Positions 44,351 to 52,916 of a stretch of DNA of 64,000 nt are shown piece after piece (positions within the stretch are counted from its first letter, which is position 1; each line of letters starts with the position of its first letter). The translations under genes and the position numbers were made by a program. The DNA comes from Paulinella micropora (lineage: Eukaryota; Cercozoa; Imbricatea; Euglyphida; Paulinellidae). The stretch spans positions 44,437 to 108,436 of the forward strand of contig WBZZ01001018.1 in NCBI GenBank assembly GCA_019918135.1, given 5' to 3'. The notes beneath the pieces were generated by a model. It had not been told where the DNA came from and searched no databases. It worked only from the letters and a program-made list of their open reading frames with translations.

Positions 44351-46465
44351 CTAGACCGCGCAGGCCCGCGCATAAGCCCACGTGGTATAATTCTCAACAG
44401 AGAAGGCACGGCAAGCGGCCGGCAGCAGCTCGTACGTTAGGCGCGAATTGCTCGCGACGCTCTGACATTCACTGACAGTCGTGGGGCGGGACCAGGCGCT
44501 GAGGTTCTGGCTGAAACTGCAGCAGCCAGAGAAGGGGGCGGCTAATCCCATACCGTCAGCGCCCGCTGCTAGCGCCGACACGTTCCACGACCTTAGCGGC
44601 TGGTTGAAGGCCACGGCCCCGTTCAACATATCGCGAATGGTCGTGAGCGTGCCCCGTTGGTTCCAGCCGGACAGCGGCTGATTGAATTTGAGCGCGCCTT
44701 CAAACATAGATTGCATTGACCACGTGGAAACGCCCCACGAGTCGAGCGGCTGGTTGAAATCCCCGGCGCCCAGGAACATAAACGACGTGTCAGTGACATT
44801 ACTCAGGGGCCACGCGCTGAGGTCTTGGTTGAACCTGTTCGCGTACGCCAGGGCATAGCTGGCACTGCCGTTGAAGGCCACGCGCCAGTCGCTGAGGTCG
44901 CCGACCAGCTTGCCGGCGTTGTACAACAGGTAATCGGCCCGGGTGACGCGCTCGAGCGCGCGCGTGCCGTTGGTCGGTGCGAGGTAGAACAGGTCGGTGA
45001 GCGCCCTGGACGCGGTTGCCCAGTAAGGTGCGCGGGCCGCGAACAGGAAGCCACTGAGCAAGGTCCCGTCCTTGACGTAGGCCGGGGGGCTCGCGAGCGA
45101 GACGTTACCCCAGGCATAGATGGCCTGGAACTTGAGCGTGTGTTCGCTACCGCGGTGTACCATGGTGAGCAGGCCGTCCAGCCGCCCCTCGATGAGCAGC
45201 GTGTACACGCCCGTGGCGGCGTAGCGAGTGTTCAGAGCGGGGCGGCAGATGCAGCGGACCTCCCCGGCCGCTGCGTCGGACTGGTTGCAAGCGACCCAGC
45301 CCTGACCGTCACCGTAGTTCACGCGCAGGGGGTTGTGGTCGGTAGTAGGCAGCACACACAGCTGCTTCGCAGATTTCCGTTGGGCGACGTTGAGCTGTGC
45401 CTCAAAGACTGAAGCGTTGTAGCACCAGGCGGGCCTAGGACAATACGGCGGCGTGCAGCGCGTGCCGTAGAAAGCGGGACCGCACGCTTGGGAGGCGTTG
45501 GCCAGGTTCTCCGAGGACCAGCCCCCGAGCCCCCGGCCGCGGAAGGCGGAGGCCAGCGCGAACAGGCGGTCGAAAGTGCGCAGCCGGCGGGGGCGCCAGC
45601 CCGACAGGTCCTCATCAAAGGACGGGGCGCCGCGGAACATGTCCGTGGCGTACTCGAGCGCGCCGACGTCCCAGAGCGCCACCCCGGCCAAGGGGCCAAG
45701 GTAGCGCGCAAAGGCCCGCGTCGCGTCCACGACGGCCGACGTGTTCCAGCCGCCCAGCCCCACCAGCCCTAGTTGCGGCGCGCCCGCCGCGAGGTCGGTG
45801 AGGTTCGTGATGGCCGACGTGTCGAGCGCGCTCACGTCCAGCGCTGCCGCGTCCAGCGACCGCAGGCCGTCTAACAAGCGCACCAACGAGCGCAGCCCAC
45901 TGGAGGCGGGCAACGGCGGCGGCGCGGACGTGAGCAACGAGCCAGCAAAGTGCGCGCCAGCGGATGTGTGCAGGCGCACGGGGCCCCAGCTCTGGACCAA
46001 GGTCAGCACGGGCACGGACAGATCTCGCTCTAAGATCCCACCGCCGCACGTGCAACAGGCCTCAGTCGCAATCATCCCGGCGTTGGCGTAGTCCGCGGCC
46101 GTAGGACAGCCGAACTCGGCTTGGTACCAGGCGCAGTGGTAGTCCGGCCCGTCGCTGTCGTACCAGGGCGACCCGTTCGCCAAGGTCCTGTCCGTGCAGT
46201 GGCCCGTGAGGACAAGTGCATCGCGCGTGGTGAAGCCGACGATGGCCGCGCCCGTGAGTGAAATCGTGTAGTTGCCGGCCGCCGCGTAGAAATGTGTGCA
46301 CGAAGCCGAATTGTTGCACGTGTCTGCTGCTGACAGATCCCCCCAGCCGACCGTGTAAGGGAAACTGTCGGCCGTGCGCCCGGGCGCGTTGGCGTCGGGC
46401 TGGAACGGCAGCTCGTACAAACCGCTCAGCACCGCGCTCACCACGAAGACCGCGCTACTGTTCAT
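44351..46465 (-). CDS. BspA/DUF285-type protein lacking the first module
   Basis: 704 residues from the ATG at 46463-46465, directly after a TG-TAG acceptor-like tract. It aligns over its length with the second module of the 46831-49872 protein: the LPFQPDANA start, CTHFYAAAGNYTISLTGAAI, CCTCGGGILERDLSVPVL, then DUF285 repeats (FNQDLSAWPLSNVTDTSFMF, FNQPLDSWGV, FNQPLSGWNQRG) and the CSFSQNLSAW tail. The N-terminus (MNSSAVFVVSAVLSG) is a poor signal peptide. The usual leader may be on a missed upstream exon, or the gene is a module-2 copy that lost its export signal. Confidence 0.8.
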   Translation of the reverse strand: MNSSAVFVVSAVLSGLYELPFQPDANAPGRTADSFPYTVGWGDLSAADTCNNSASCTHFYAAAGNYTISLTGAAIVGFTTRDALVLTGHCTDRTLANGSPWYDSDGPDYHCAWYQAEFGCPTAADYANAGMIATEACCTCGGGILERDLSVPVLTLVQSWGPVRLHTSAGAHFAGSLLTSAPPPLPASSGLRSLVRLLDGLRSLDAAALDVSALDTSAITNLTDLAAGAPQLGLVGLGGWNTSAVVDATRAFARYLGPLAGVALWDVGALEYATDMFRGAPSFDEDLSGWRPRRLRTFDRLFALASAFRGRGLGGWSSENLANASQACGPAFYGTRCTPPYCPRPAWCYNASVFEAQLNVAQRKSAKQLCVLPTTDHNPLRVNYGDGQGWVACNQSDAAAGEVRCICRPALNTRYAATGVYTLLIEGRLDGLLTMVHRGSEHTLKFQAIYAWGNVSLASPPAYVKDGTLLSGFLFAARAPYWATASRALTDLFYLAPTNGTRALERVTRADYLLYNAGKLVGDLSDWRVAFNGSASYALAYANRFNQDLSAWPLSNVTDTSFMFLGAGDFNQPLDSWGVSTWSMQSMFEGALKFNQPLSGWNQRGTLTTIRDMLNGAVAFNQPLRSWNVSALAAGADGMGLAAPFSGCCSFSQNLSAWSRPTTVSECQSVASNSRLTYELLPAACRAFSVENYTTWAYARACAV

Positions 46466-46830
46466 GTGCTACACACACACCAAAGCTAAGAAAAAGAGGT
46501 TCTGTCTCACCAAAAACTTGCTTTCTGCCCCTCCCTCCCCCCCAGCGCTACCGGCACAGAAAAGCCAATGACGCACGGAAAAAAAGGAAAGGGCCGCCGG
46601 CGTAGATTGCAAAAAAAAAGCGCTGCCTGCCGGCGTGCAAAATTTGGGGGGGGGGGGAGGGGCCGATTAGACTACAGAAATTCTTGGACGTTTTTTTTTT
46701 TTTGGTTTTATATATATATATATACCAGACAAGCACCGTCCTGGGCACTGGGGGGAAACGGAAAAAAAAAGACTTACGCCTCTTCCTCCCGCCTTTCCCT
46801 CTTCCTTTTTTGTGATCCTTCACGCGTACA
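46466..46830. other. Gap with a TA repeat
   Basis: It contains a TA dinucleotide repeat of about 18 bases near 46710, G-runs and A-runs, and CACACACA next to the start of the gene at 46465. No gene. Confidence 0.5.
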
Positions 46831-49800
46831 CTAGACAGCGCAAGCCTGCGCATAATCCCACGTGGTATAACTTCCGGCCGGGCAAGAGTCCGGTAGCGTA
46901 GCGTACGTTAGGCGCGAATCGGTCGCGAGGGCCTGGCAGTCGGCTAATGTCGTGGGCAGGGGCCAGGCGCTCAGGTCCTGCACGAAGCTGCAACAGCCCG
47001 CGAAGGGGGACACTTCGTCCGTGGGACCAAAGTCGACGACCAGGGCCGACATGTCCCAGGCGCCGAGCGGCTGGTTGAAAGCCCTGGCCCCCTTGAACAT
47101 GCTACGAATGTTGGTGAGCGTGCCCTGTTGGTTCCAGCTAGGCAGCGGCTGATTGAAAGCCACCGCACCGTCAAACATCGATTCCATCGACCAGGTGGAG
47201 ACGCCCCACGGGTCGAGCGGCTGGTTAAATTGTTCGGCGCCCGCGAACATAAACGAAGTGTCAGTAACGGCACTCATGGGCCAGGCGCTGATGTCCTGGT
47301 TGAACTGTCTCGCGTTCGCCCAGGCCCCGGCGGCGCTGCCGGTAAAAGCCACGCGCCAGTCGCTCAGGTCGCCGACTAGCCTGTAGGCATTGCGAAAAAG
47401 GTAGTCGGCGCGGGTGACGCGCGCGAGCGCGTTCGTGCCGTTGGTGGGCGCCAGGTAGACCAGGTTGGTAAGCGCGGTCGAGGGGGTATTCCACCAAGCC
47501 CCGTTACTGGTGGTCAAGAAACCGCTGAGCAGGGTACCGTCATTGATGACGTACGCGGGGGGCGTGGCGAGCGAAACGTTCCCCCAGGAATAAATAGCTT
47601 CGAACTTGAGCTGGTTGTCGTTGGCGCGAGTTACCAGGCTAAGGAGCCCGTCCAGCCGCCCCGTGATGAGCAGCGTATAAGTGCCGACCGCGGCGTAACC
47701 AGTGTTGGTGACGGGCCGGCAGATGTTGGGTGTGTTGGTGGTGGCGCTGGCCTGGTTGCAGCTGACCCAACCACCGCCGGCGCCGTAATTCACTTGCAAG
47801 GGGTTGCTGCTGGTCGTGGTCAGCACGTAGAGCTGCTTCAGGGCGTTCCTGACCAGGACGTTGATCCGTGCCTCGAAGACTAACGACGCGTTGTAGCACC
47901 AGGCGGGCCAAACGCAGGACTGTGGCAGGCAGCGCGTGCCGTGGAAGGGTTCGCCGCACGCCGTGGAGTTGGTGGCCAGGTTCTCGGACGACCAGCCCCC
48001 TACCCCCCGGCCGCGGAAGGCGGATGCCAGCGCGAAGAGGCCGGCGCCAGCGCGGAGCCGGCGGGGTTGCCAGCCCGACAGGTCCTCGTCAAAGACTAGC
48101 GCGCGCTTGAACATGTCCACCGCGTACTCGAGCGCGCTCACGTTCCACAGCGCCACCCCGGCCAGAGGGCCCGCATTGCCCTTAAAGGCGCGCGTCGCGT
48201 CCACGACCGCCGACGTGTCCCAGCTGCCCAGCCCCACCAGCCCTAGCTGCGGAGCGCCGGACGTGAGGTCGGTGAGGTTCGTGACAACCGACGTGTCGAG
48301 CGCGCTGACGTTGAGCGTCGCGGAACCGAGCGACCGCAGGCCGTCTAACAAGCGCACCAACGAGCGCAGGCCGCTGGAGGCAGGCAACGGCGGCGGCGCG
48401 GACGTGAGCAACGAGCCGGCAAAGTGCGCGCCAGCGGATGTGTGCAGACGCACGGGGCCCCAGCTCTGGACCGAGGTCAGCACGGGCACGGACAGATCTC
48501 GCTCTAAGATCCCACCGCCGCACGCACAGCAGGCGTCGTAGGCGGTCAGCCCGGCAAAAACATAGTCTTCGGACCCCACACAAACTTCCGGGGCCGTGTA
48601 GTAAGTGGCACAATCGTAGGTTGGCCCGTCGCTGTCGTGCCAGGGAGAGCCGTTGGCCAGGGTTTGGTCCGTACAGTTGCCCGTGAGGACAAGTGCGTCG
48701 CGCGTGGTGAAGCCGACGATGGCCGCGCCCGTGAGTGAAATCGTGTAGTTGCCGGCCGCCGCGTACAAGTGCGTGCACGGCGCCGTGTTGTCGCACGTGC
48801 TCGTCGCCGTCCCGTCGCCCCAGCTGGCCGTGTAAGGAAAGCTGCCGCCCGCATTCGCGTCGGGCAAGAACGGCAGCGCGTACTGCGCCGGGCTGGCGGT
48901 GGCCGCGTTCACGACCAAGACCGCGGGGCTGCCCTGGGCCGGCAGCCACTGCTGGCAGGCAGACGGCACCTGCACGGTCGCCGGCTGCACCAGCTGCAGG
49001 CACGTCTGCTGCGTCCAGGCCACGTTCCAACCACCCAAGTTCTGCGCTAGCTGCGGCGCGCCCGCCAGCATGTCCGTAGCGTCCTGCAGGCTATCCAGCC
49101 GCCAGTGCGACAGGTCCGCCTGCAGCGCGGTGGCGTTGGCGAACAGGCCGGTCGCGTTCACGACGCGCGACACGTTCCAGCGCTCTAGGCCGGAGATGCC
49201 CGTAACAGTGGTGCCGGCGAACGCCAGGGACAGGTCCCGCACTCGCGACACGTCCCAAGCGCTGACGTTGGCAAACGTCAGGCACGGCGAATGGGCGAAG
49301 GCACCCGTCAGCACGAGCGCCGAACGCGGGTCAAGAGCTGACACATCCGTGCACGCCGACAAGCCCGCGAAGCTGAAGGCGAAGCTCGTGACCCGGGAGG
49401 TGTCGATGGCCGACAGCGGCGGCAGACTGAGCAGCTGCGCCTCGCCGTAGAAGTGGTAGCCACCCTCTGTAGCTAGCTCGAGCCCGCCCCACTGCGCAAT
49501 AGAGCGCAGCGCGACCCCGTCGACGTTCTGCTCGCGCCAGGCCAGCGTCATGGCCCAGCCTGCGACAGGGCCCTCGATGACAGTGGTGAACACGCCGGCG
49601 CTCGCGAACGTGTGCGTGCACGGCGCGGCCGCCGAGCACGTCTGCACGACCGTGTTGTCGCCCCAGTACACCGTGAAGACACCGGCCTGTACTAGTTGCC
49701 GGCGGCGCCCGGGCGCGCCGCCCGCCGGCAGCGTCCAGACAGCGCCGCCCGCGGGCACGACCAGCTCCAGCAGCAGGTCCGACGGTAGGGGCGCACGCCA

Positions 49801-49872
49801 CACGTACGGGCACTCCGCGGCCGCGCGCCACGCCAGTAGCAACAGCATGGACCAAAGGAGGTAAGTGTTCAT
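46831..49872 (-). CDS. Two-module secreted BspA/DUF285-type surface protein
   Basis: 1013 residues with a clear signal peptide (MNTYLLWSMLLLLAWRAAAE). Module 1 (about 20-320) matches the head of the 1901-residue protein: DLLLEL, VYWGDN, PCTHTFASAGVF, GYHFYGEAQLLSLPPLSA and the DTSRVTSF repeats. Module 2 (about 325-1013) matches the 44351-46465 protein, with ASWGDG, CCACGGGILERDLSVPVL and regular DUF285 repeats toward the end (FNQDISAWPMSAVTDTSFMF, FNQPLDPWGV, FNQPLGAWDM). It starts right after TTTCTTAG-GTT. It is probably displayed or secreted for host contact. Most of the gene lies in the palindrome arm and is seen again at 61034-63960. Confidence 0.87.
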   Translation of the reverse strand: MNTYLLWSMLLLLAWRAAAECPYVWRAPLPSDLLLELVVPAGGAVWTLPAGGAPGRRRQLVQAGVFTVYWGDNTVVQTCSAAAPCTHTFASAGVFTTVIEGPVAGWAMTLAWREQNVDGVALRSIAQWGGLELATEGGYHFYGEAQLLSLPPLSAIDTSRVTSFAFSFAGLSACTDVSALDPRSALVLTGAFAHSPCLTFANVSAWDVSRVRDLSLAFAGTTVTGISGLERWNVSRVVNATGLFANATALQADLSHWRLDSLQDATDMLAGAPQLAQNLGGWNVAWTQQTCLQLVQPATVQVPSACQQWLPAQGSPAVLVVNAATASPAQYALPFLPDANAGGSFPYTASWGDGTATSTCDNTAPCTHLYAAAGNYTISLTGAAIVGFTTRDALVLTGNCTDQTLANGSPWHDSDGPTYDCATYYTAPEVCVGSEDYVFAGLTAYDACCACGGGILERDLSVPVLTSVQSWGPVRLHTSAGAHFAGSLLTSAPPPLPASSGLRSLVRLLDGLRSLGSATLNVSALDTSVVTNLTDLTSGAPQLGLVGLGSWDTSAVVDATRAFKGNAGPLAGVALWNVSALEYAVDMFKRALVFDEDLSGWQPRRLRAGAGLFALASAFRGRGVGGWSSENLATNSTACGEPFHGTRCLPQSCVWPAWCYNASLVFEARINVLVRNALKQLYVLTTTSSNPLQVNYGAGGGWVSCNQASATTNTPNICRPVTNTGYAAVGTYTLLITGRLDGLLSLVTRANDNQLKFEAIYSWGNVSLATPPAYVINDGTLLSGFLTTSNGAWWNTPSTALTNLVYLAPTNGTNALARVTRADYLFRNAYRLVGDLSDWRVAFTGSAAGAWANARQFNQDISAWPMSAVTDTSFMFAGAEQFNQPLDPWGVSTWSMESMFDGAVAFNQPLPSWNQQGTLTNIRSMFKGARAFNQPLGAWDMSALVVDFGPTDEVSPFAGCCSFVQDLSAWPLPTTLADCQALATDSRLTYATLPDSCPAGSYTTWDYAQACAV

Positions 49873-49875
49873 AAC

Positions 49876-49896
49876 CTAAGAAAGCAAAAAAAAAAA
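49876..49896 (-). promoter_or_regulatory. Acceptor-like T-tract before the two-module gene
   Basis: On the minus strand a run of eleven T, then GCTTTCTTAG, then GTT and ATG. It is a textbook-shaped splice acceptor three bases from the start codon. A T-rich viral promoter box is the alternative. Confidence 0.5.
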
Positions 49897-50435
49897 CCAA
49901 AAGAGATCTCTCTCTTTTTTCTCCCCTCTTAAATTTTTATTCTCCTGTGCCCAACAGAAAAAAAAGAGGTGACTAGACTCCTCCTGGAAAACAAAAAAAA
50001 ATAACTAGGCTGTTTTTCTTTGTGCGTAGTTATGGCCGGGGGAAAAGAAAAGAAGAGGGAGGTTAAATTTTAACAAACCCCAGAACCAAGAAAAAAAAAA
50101 GGGGGGCGGGGGGGAGAAACGGGAAGAACCAAAAAGCAGGCACAGCCGAGAAAAAACAAATCCCTCCTCTTGTTTTGGCTCTCTCCTGCCAGTTTCGCGC
50201 AAACTCCCTCTTTTTTTTCCCTTTTTTCTTCACCCCCCTCCCCTTGAAACCCTCATCCCAACAAAAGAAAAAACAAGAACCAGGCCGTAGTTCTCCCTCC
50301 CTTGCCAGTCCTCCCCTTTCCTTCATCTTGTTTCTTTTCTCCACACTGTTTCTGTTGGAGAAGCCAAAAAAGAGCAAGCCTCTACAACATAAAGAAAAGT
50401 CCTGCCTGCACACCCGACAGGAGCCTGATTCTTTG
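49897..50435. other. Divergent intergenic region
   Basis: T-, A- and G-runs. On the plus strand the frame of the downstream gene extends back to about 50175 as Phe/Leu/Pro-rich translation of pyrimidine tracts, which I exclude. No gene. Confidence 0.5.
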
Positions 50436-51611
50436 ATGACCGACCACGCCGAGGTCTCGGGCCAGATTGTTAGGAAACTCAAGCGTTATCTCGCTACCTC
50501 TGATTCTTCTACAAACACTAAATCTACGGGCGCTGTCTTCCAACTGGTCCAGGGCTTTGTGCAGGAGCGGCTCGATCCCGCTTCGCGGCCAATTCATGTC
50601 AGGCTGCTGGAGCTCGACCTGGGAGAGACAGTGATCAGCGCCAGTGCGTTATTGTGCCGCACCTTCCGCGTCCCGAAGAACATATTAGCTTGGGTCCTGT
50701 GGTACACTCAGGACTTTGCGAAAACCTTCCTAGCTAAGAAACCCCCGGTGCTGACAGCCGCGTTCCGCGTGCTCCAGTTCACGCCTGACTCTCCGAGGCC
50801 AGCCCCCGAGAGCCCAGAAGAACTCATCGCTAATATGAACTCTATGTTGAGAAATCTGGAGCACGCAATCTACCTACAGGTCCTGAACGGCGGGGACAGT
50901 TGCAACAGCAGTGCTAGGGCCTACCAAATCGCCTCCTTTGGGCTGACCTGGCTGCTGATCTTGCTGCACACGGCAGAGCGAGAGGAAACCGTTAAATTCC
51001 TACAAAAAGTCCTACCGCAGCCATTGTTCGCGGGGGCCGCCTGCCGGAATCAGTGCGCCGGGGCTCTTGCGGACGCCCTGCGCCTGCTGCGAGTTGACGT
51101 TGACGCTCTAGTGCAGCAGAGCCAGCCCAAGGGCACGCTGGCCTGGCACGCGGCCCGCGCGGGCAAGCCGGAAGAACTAGAATTTTGGTTGCTCGCGGGC
51201 GCGTCCCCCGCGGCGGCCGTCGACGATCACAACGTGCTGAGTGCCTGCCTGTGCAACGAACAACCTTTCGCTCAACGCCAGCAATGCCTGCGGGTCCTGC
51301 AAAAGTACGCCAAGCTGGCTTCCGAGGACAGAACCCTCAAGCCCCCGCTAACCAAAGCAGAGGTCCAGCTGGCAATGGATCAGTACGTGCAGTGGTCGGG
51401 CGACAGCACGCCGGAAGACGTGGAGAGTCTCTACCAAGAGGCCCAGCGCCTGCAGTCGTACGGGAAGACCCCACGCACAAACAAGCCCGCAGCAACCGCG
51501 TCGTCAAGCAGAGAGCACACCAACTTCCGGTGGCCAAGCTACCCCGCAGAGGATGATGACGAACTAACGAACCTCACCGAACACTTTGCAGACAAGACGA
51601 GCCTGTACTAA
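50436..51611 (+). CDS. Ankyrin-like protein of unknown function
   Basis: 391 residues from the ATG at 50436 (MTDHAEVSGQ). The N-terminal 250 residues are helical. Around 235-275, GTLAWHAARAGKPEELEFWL followed by LAGASPAAAVDDHNVLSACL has the ankyrin rhythm (T-x-x-H-x-A, L-L-x-x-G-A), probably one or two repeats. The C-terminus is polar with an acidic EDDDELTNL stretch. Ankyrin proteins are common in large DNA viruses and often pair with F-box functions, though no F-box is seen in this protein. An identical copy appears in the other arm. Confidence 0.78.
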   Translation: MTDHAEVSGQIVRKLKRYLATSDSSTNTKSTGAVFQLVQGFVQERLDPASRPIHVRLLELDLGETVISASALLCRTFRVPKNILAWVLWYTQDFAKTFLAKKPPVLTAAFRVLQFTPDSPRPAPESPEELIANMNSMLRNLEHAIYLQVLNGGDSCNSSARAYQIASFGLTWLLILLHTAEREETVKFLQKVLPQPLFAGAACRNQCAGALADALRLLRVDVDALVQQSQPKGTLAWHAARAGKPEELEFWLLAGASPAAAVDDHNVLSACLCNEQPFAQRQQCLRVLQKYAKLASEDRTLKPPLTKAEVQLAMDQYVQWSGDSTPEDVESLYQEAQRLQSYGKTPRTNKPAATASSSREHTNFRWPSYPAEDDDELTNLTEHFADKTSLY

Positions 51612-51776
51612 AGAAAACCAGCCCGGTCGCACCCGGGGGGTTTTTTCTTTTTTGCTACCTTAGCTAGCCCGCCGGCAGAAGTTGTCGTGATCTCAGTAAA
51701 AAAAAAGTTATTTTGGCTAAGCCTTTTTTTTTAACTGCTAAAAACAAGAGGCACTCACGGTTTTTTTTTCCGGGGC

Positions 51777-52463
51777 CTACAGCCTGCCCAAGCAGGACCC
51801 GTAGCCCACCGGGCCCGTGAACACCAGTTCGGTCGCTGCGGAGATCGTCCCGGTGACGCAGGTCGGCAGCGGGCCCACTACTAACAGCCGGAGCCTGGGC
51901 AGCCGGCATTTCTGCAGGCCCAGCGCGGGCAAGAAAGATCGCGACGGGGGCCTTCCGGCATAGACCAGGCGCAGTGTCTCGAGGTGCGGGAACGTCGTGC
52001 GGGACAGGAATTCGCACGCCTGGCCCAGCACGGTTTCGTGGCCTGCCTCTATGCTCAGATTAATCAGCGGGCAAGTAAACGGCTCGAGCGGGCCGCGGGC
52101 GCCCGGGCAGAGGTTGGCACTAAACCCGAAACTCGTGGCCCCGGCGCTCACGACTAACGAACAGAACTGCAGTCCTAGTTGTGCTTGCAGGGTCTGCAGC
52201 GGCCGGAGCTCCCTGAGCTCTGTTAACGAGCCGGTGATGACAACTTCCGCGATGCCGGCCGGGGGCCTCGGCGCGCCGTTCGTCAGCAGTGCGTACAGCC
52301 ACGAGAGGGTCCAGCTCCTGACGAGCGATGGCTTCGCGTTAGAGAGTTGGCACAGCGCCGCCACATCCTCCCGCCGGTACAGATACTCGGCGATCAGTTG
52401 CAGACAGTCCGGGCAAAGGAGGCCGGGCGGGCCCGCGCCGCTTCCGGTGCTTTGGCTCAGCAT
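51777..52463 (-). CDS. F-box-like protein with leucine-rich C-terminus
   Basis: 228 residues from the ATG at 52461-52463 (MLSQSTGSG). Residues 15-50, LCPDCLQLIAEYLYRREDVA then ALCQLSNAKPS, fit an F-box. The rest shows repeated L-x-x-L patterns (ELRELRPLQTLQAQL, FPHLETLRLVYAG, CRLPRLRLLVVG) suggestive of short leucine-rich repeats, the typical FBXL plan. It is a candidate partner of the SKP1-like protein. In this arm a G-run upstream is two bases different in total from the mirrored arm, but the coding part is unaffected. Confidence 0.65.
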   Translation of the reverse strand: MLSQSTGSGAGPPGLLCPDCLQLIAEYLYRREDVAALCQLSNAKPSLVRSWTLSWLYALLTNGAPRPPAGIAEVVITGSLTELRELRPLQTLQAQLGLQFCSLVVSAGATSFGFSANLCPGARGPLEPFTCPLINLSIEAGHETVLGQACEFLSRTTFPHLETLRLVYAGRPPSRSFLPALGLQKCRLPRLRLLVVGPLPTCVTGTISAATELVFTGPVGYGSCLGRL

Positions 52464-52916
52464 CGACGTCCCGTTCTCTTTTCCGGGGGGGGGGAAGGGG
52501 GGTGGGGAGCGCGGGTTTGGGGTAGGATTCAGCAACCCAAATGGAAAATGGAGACGGGCTGGGGGCTAGCATCCAGCAAAACCAAATGGAAAATGAAAAC
52601 GGGGGGGGGGGGGGAGGAAGGCGTGGACTCCAACAAAAGGTGGCCCCCCCCCTCCCTCCCCCAACCGACGAACCAGACACCGGACTAATCAGAGCGCGGG
52701 AAAAGATGGGGGGAGGGGGGGGTTGGTGAGTAGCGAGAGAGAGAGAGGTTGGGGTTAGCTGGAGCTTGTTTTTTGTTGCTCCACTGGGGGTTAGCGCAGC
52801 AACGCACCGTCTCCTTTCCCCCCCCTGGCAAAACAAAAAAAAAGAAAGGCACCGTCATTCTGGCCGCCCCCTTTCCGAAAGCCTTCCGTCTCTTCCCTCC
52901 TTTAGGTTTTTTGTGC
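52464..52916. other. Divergent region with long G runs
   Basis: G-runs of 10 and 14 bases occur here (9 and 13 in the mirrored arm), with a tandem copy of an AAATGGAAAATG phrase. TTCCCTCCTTTAG lies nine bases or so before the next ATG. No gene. Confidence 0.55.

Noticed and set aside
46700-46725. TA repeat as a promoter box
   Set aside because: It lies well upstream of the 46831-46465 gene ends and is unique in the window; more likely a simple microsatellite.
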